A DNA stretch of 9,106 nt from Methanomassiliicoccales archaeon (GTDB lineage: Archaea > Thermoplasmatota > Thermoplasmata > Methanomassiliicoccales > JACIVX01), in contig JANHAK010000033.1 in assembly GCA_024464195.1 (NCBI GenBank), forward strand, positions 1 through 9,106. The letters run 5' to 3'. Under the pieces are notes generated by a model. The model was not told where the DNA came from and ran no database searches. It worked only from the letters and a program-made list of their open reading frames with translations. Positions 6,694 to 9,106 of the stretch are shown here, one piece after another. Every line of letters starts with the position of its first letter. The first letter of the stretch is position 1. The translations under genes and the position numbers were made by a program.

Positions 6694-7233
6694 TCAATTC
6701 GATCCTTCTTTTTCTTTTTGATCGACAAATATTTCTCGAATTAATGATGACAGAAGCATGGCCACAGCAATTCCTGCCAAAATCCCTGTAACTAGCCTCA
6801 ACGGGTTCGTCGATTCATAGGATGTTAGGAGCTGCAGGGTACCATCTATCACAAGTGGAATGAACATCAAGACGAAAGTGATGGCATTAATCTTTATTTT
6901 GGGGACTAATAGGGCAATAAGCATCCCGAGCGTGAGACCGGCAAAAATCCCAAAATCTCTTGCACAAAAGGGCATTTGATTTCCATTTACGAAAAACGAT
7001 CGATCAGATTTCTGATGGCAATAGATATCACCAATTGTATAGATGATTCGCGGAAGCGGATTCATCTTTTCAACGATATCTGAATTATCGATCTGGCCTA
7101 CAAATCCGCTCAAATCACTCACGGTGTTGCTTGGCACGAGAAAAGGTGAGATAATAATGATAAGAAACCAACCTACGAATAGAATAAAAAAGCCAATTTC
7201 GATTCTTCTTGCGCTTACGTTTTTTAATTTCAT
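6694..7233 (-). CDS. DUF2085 family membrane protein, function unknown
   Basis: This 179-residue protein has about four membrane segments (near 12-33, 94-110, 115-133 and 146-166). Between the first two is a soluble loop with the conserved marks of DUF2085: YCHQKSDRSFF (C72, H73, Q74, R78, S79) and NQMPFCARDFG (C90, R92, D93). Later come IDGTLQ (D130, G131, Q134) and STNPLRLVTG (141-150). The paired cysteines, the histidine and the membrane-embedded acidic residue suggest metal binding or redox chemistry at the membrane face, but no function is established that I know of. The ATG at 7233 is followed by a lysine-rich start and then the first helix, which is plausible; no clear Shine-Dalgarno site precedes it. 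It reads in the same direction as psmB but is separated from it by 294 bp holding the psmB promoter, so it is probably its own unit. Confidence 0.85.
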   Translation of the reverse strand: MKLKNVSARRIEIGFFILFVGWFLIIIISPFLVPSNTVSDLSGFVGQIDNSDIVEKMNPLPRIIYTIGDIYCHQKSDRSFFVNGNQMPFCARDFGIFAGLTLGMLIALLVPKIKINAITFVLMFIPLVIDGTLQLLTSYESTNPLRLVTGILAGIAVAMLLSSLIREIFVDQKEKEGSN

Positions 7234-7281
7234 TGATTAAGGGGATATGAAAAAATAAGGATATGATGATTGACCCTTGAT

Positions 7282-7343
7282 GGAATTGTTAAAAAAAATC
7301 TTATTAAACAATTTACAATTCCTGGCAAAATTCCTTACAGGAA
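7282..7343. repeat. Nested inverted repeats in the divergent control region
   Basis: ggaattgt (7282-7289) matches acaattcc (7315-7322) as an 8-bp inverted repeat. Nested inside it, aattgtt (7284-7290) matches aacaatt (7307-7313). Overlapping the right end, ttcctg (7319-7324) matches caggaa (7338-7343). They lie between two divergent genes and overlap a TATA-like stretch on the - strand (tttaataaga, about 7297-7306) that could serve the DUF2085 gene. An operator for one or both genes is a reasonable guess. Confidence 0.35.
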
Positions 7344-7517
7344 CCCATTTTCATTAGCCAATTTTCGAACTCCCGAAGAATCAAGTAGATTCCTCTTTTT
7401 TTAGTCATTTATTAGTTGCGCTTGAATTTTTGTGACAATTGCGTGAGTAACGAAAAAAATCAAATAAGAGACTAAGCAAGAGGAAGATTGATAAATGGGT
7501 ATGGCAACTCAGGTGCG

Positions 7518-7937
7518 ATGATAGAGCTTCCAGAGGATTTAAAGATCCTAAAAAGATTTCACGGACATTTGGGGCCGTATGTTGTAATAGGATACAAAAT
7601 GGGCAAGATTGGCCGACAGAAGATAAATGGTAAGATATCTGCCATCGTCCGTACTGGCACCAGAAGACCTCTCTCATGTATTATTGATGGGATTCAATTC
7701 TCATCTTCGTGCACCCTTGGCAAAGGGAATATTTCGATTATCGATGATGGAAAAGCGCATGCCACATTTGCGGGATCAGGGCTGGTCATTGATGTCATGC
7801 TACGCGACGAAATTAAGAAACTAATCGATTCTACGATGTCGCGAGATACAGAGGAGAAAATTGCCGTCGAACTCTTCCATAAAGATAATGATGAATTATT
7901 TATCGTTAGAGAAATCGAATCAACCACATTCGGGTGA
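7518..7937 (+). CDS. Short FmdE-family protein
   Basis: This 139-residue protein matches the core of the FmdE family, named after a subunit associated with formylmethanofuran dehydrogenase. Family marks are RFHGHLGPYVVIGYKMG (13-29, with H15 and H17), RPLSCIIDGIQ (50-60, C54 and D57) and SSSCTLGKGN (62-71, C65 and K69); these His and Cys residues probably bind a metal. The C-terminal zinc-finger segment of longer FmdE proteins is absent, and no other formylmethanofuran dehydrogenase subunit lies nearby, so a role in that enzyme cannot be claimed. Homologues also occur outside methanogens. I chose the ATG at 7518 (MIELPEDLKILKRFHGH) because it fits the family start. Its AGGTG lies only two bases upstream, however, and an in-frame TTG at 7488 preceded by gaggaa would add ten residues. 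The 3' end overlaps the opposing pilus gene by 32 bp. Confidence 0.85.
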   Translation: MIELPEDLKILKRFHGHLGPYVVIGYKMGKIGRQKINGKISAIVRTGTRRPLSCIIDGIQFSSSCTLGKGNISIIDDGKAHATFAGSGLVIDVMLRDEIKKLIDSTMSRDTEEKIAVELFHKDNDELFIVREIESTTFG

Positions 7938-9106
7938 GGAGTGATGTTCCGATGAACACGATCATCGAGAGAGGCATCCTCCTCCCAAATTGGTAAAGAA
8001 CTTCATTCCAGCTTCTATCACCAAGAAGAAAAACCGTAAAATACGTTATGATGAAAGTCAACTCGATTAGATAAATTCCAGTAACCAAAATGTTCGAATT
8101 AAACATAAGCGTCGCTGATGACCCATAAACATCCACAGCAGAGAAAATACTGCACGTCATGCCTAAAACGACTGGCGCGAAAAAGACGCATGTAGACCTC
8201 ATCATGTCGACAACTCCACGCAGTCGCTCCTCAATTTTCAATTCACAAGATTTCAAATCGCTGATGTGTTGCGCTAGATTCACTGCTAGCCAGCCCGCTC
8301 CTTGCGTGTCGCGATTTGCGCATTTTGCAACGATCTGCATCGCTCCTTTGATCAACGGCGAAATCGGCAATACTGTAATTTCCTCCACAACCACACGCTC
8401 GATGTTTTTCCTCATCATTCTTGATTTATGAAGAACCCTTTTCGCAAAATCAGTGAATGGTGAATTGAATCTCGATTCGATGCATTCTTTCAAAGAGATC
8501 TCAAAGCTTCCCCCAGCAATCATTCTGTTTCCCATTTGGTAGAGAGCAGTGATGAATTCCTTTTCGTTTTCCCTATTGTGAGATCTTGTTAAATGATCGC
8601 CTTTTAATTTCAAAGCGAATAGGAGCGGGGCTGGAATCGATAACATCAATAAGACTACATACGGTTGATCGTCAGCAAGACCTGAAAGGAGGAGAACAAG
8701 TATAGCAGCGACGATGGAAAATAATACGAATAACTCGTGTCGTCCGAGGTCAATTCGACTCTTTTGTATAACACTTATTGGATTTCTCGAAAGAATTGAA
8801 TTTGCGAAAAGAAAGGTCATCGCTGGTAAGATTATTAACAATAGAACATAGGTACCTGTGGGCTCCACTACTGGGGCGATTCCAGTAAGGCTTTCTGAGG
8901 ATGCCAATGGAAAATAACTCTGAAAAATTAATAGCGGAAAGAAAGATAGAATCATGACTGGCAATAGGATACCAAGCGCGAAAAGAACTAAGGTTGGCAC
9001 CGTCAGAGATGCAACATATTTCTCAACACCCTCTTTGACTCCACTGATGACAATGGAATTAGCCTTATCGAGAACGCGACTTATGCCTTCCTTTGTTTTT
9101 TCACAC
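7906..9106 (-). CDS. TadC/FlaJ-like type IV pilus assembly membrane protein (5' end outside window)
   Basis: This is the C-terminal 399 residues of a protein of the type II secretion F / archaeal FlaJ-TadC family, the inner-membrane platform on which a TadA/FlaI-type ATPase drives assembly of pili or archaella. The frame stays open to the window edge, and the residues before the GTG at 9000 (KEGVEKYVASLTVPTLVLF) read smoothly into the first membrane helix, so that GTG is not the start. Counting from that GTG, membrane segments lie near 3-28, 49-70, 89-107, 112-131, 269-289, 303-326 and 341-362. The cytosolic domain between the fourth and fifth (about 135-268) has the F-domain pattern FITALYQMGNRMIAGGSFEISLKEC and ISPLIKGAMQIVAKCANRDTQG. 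The first F domain and any ATPase gene would lie beyond the window. It cannot be said from here whether it makes an archaellum, an adhesion pilus or another pilus. Confidence 0.85.
   Translation of the reverse strand, partial: CEKTKEGISRVLDKANSIVISGVKEGVEKYVASLTVPTLVLFALGILLPVMILSFFPLLIFQSYFPLASSESLTGIAPVVEPTGTYVLLLIILPAMTFLFANSILSRNPISVIQKSRIDLGRHELFVLFSIVAAILVLLLSGLADDQPYVVLLMLSIPAPLLFALKLKGDHLTRSHNRENEKEFITALYQMGNRMIAGGSFEISLKECIESRFNSPFTDFAKRVLHKSRMMRKNIERVVVEEITVLPISPLIKGAMQIVAKCANRDTQGAGWLAVNLAQHISDLKSCELKIEERLRGVVDMMRSTCVFFAPVVLGMTCSIFSAVDVYGSSATLMFNSNILVTGIYLIELTFIITYFTVFLLGDRSWNEVLYQFGRRMPLSMIVFIGTSLLTRMWLIRFL

Noticed and set aside
7263..7269. atgatga as a box C of a C/D guide RNA
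   Set aside because: No box D (CTGA) lies at a suitable distance downstream and no C'/D' pair was seen.
9000..9000. GTG as start codon of the TadC-like gene
   Set aside because: The frame has no stop from 9000 to the window edge, and the upstream residues continue naturally into the first membrane helix, so the real start is outside.

Overview
The window reads as a stretch of archaeal chromosome. It carries a clamp-loader large subunit with a PCNA-binding tail, an archaeal TYW1-type wyosine enzyme, the KH/metallo-beta-lactamase/beta-CASP ribonuclease aCPSF1 (FttA), a proteasome beta subunit and an archaeal-type pilus-assembly membrane protein. The gene set and the psmB-fttA pairing fit Euryarchaeota in the broad sense. 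A Thermoplasmata-like lineage is my best guess, but that is inference from overall feel, not from a marker I could test.

Layout. (1) 1-423, + strand: the C-terminal part of a serine recombinase that enters from outside the window. (2) 424-1378: a 955-bp AT-rich stretch without a convincing gene, holding several inverted repeats and the rfcL promoter. (3) 1379-3779, + strand: rfcL then taw1, 22 bp apart, probably one transcript starting almost at the rfcL ATG. (4) 3780-6399, - strand: psmB then fttA, 64 bp apart, facing rfcL-taw1 with no base between the opposing stop codons. (5) 6400-6693: the psmB control region, with a TATA box, a Shine-Dalgarno site and two bulged palindromes. (6) 6694-7233, - strand: a four-helix DUF2085 membrane protein. 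(7) 7234-7517: a divergent control region with nested inverted repeats. (8) 7518-7937, + strand: a short FmdE-like protein. (9) 7906 to beyond 9106, - strand: a TadC/FlaJ-like pilus-assembly protein whose 3' end overlaps the FmdE-like gene by 32 bp.

Together these are mainly housekeeping functions: DNA replication, tRNA-Phe modification, transcription termination and RNA 3'-end formation, and protein turnover. The less characterised parts are the DUF2085 protein, the stand-alone FmdE-like protein and the recombinase-flanked spacer. I do not see a clear new multi-gene system. The most interesting unexplained structure is non-coding: the bulged palindromes around the psmB promoter, and the zero-spacer convergent arrangement of the gene for a transcription-termination factor.
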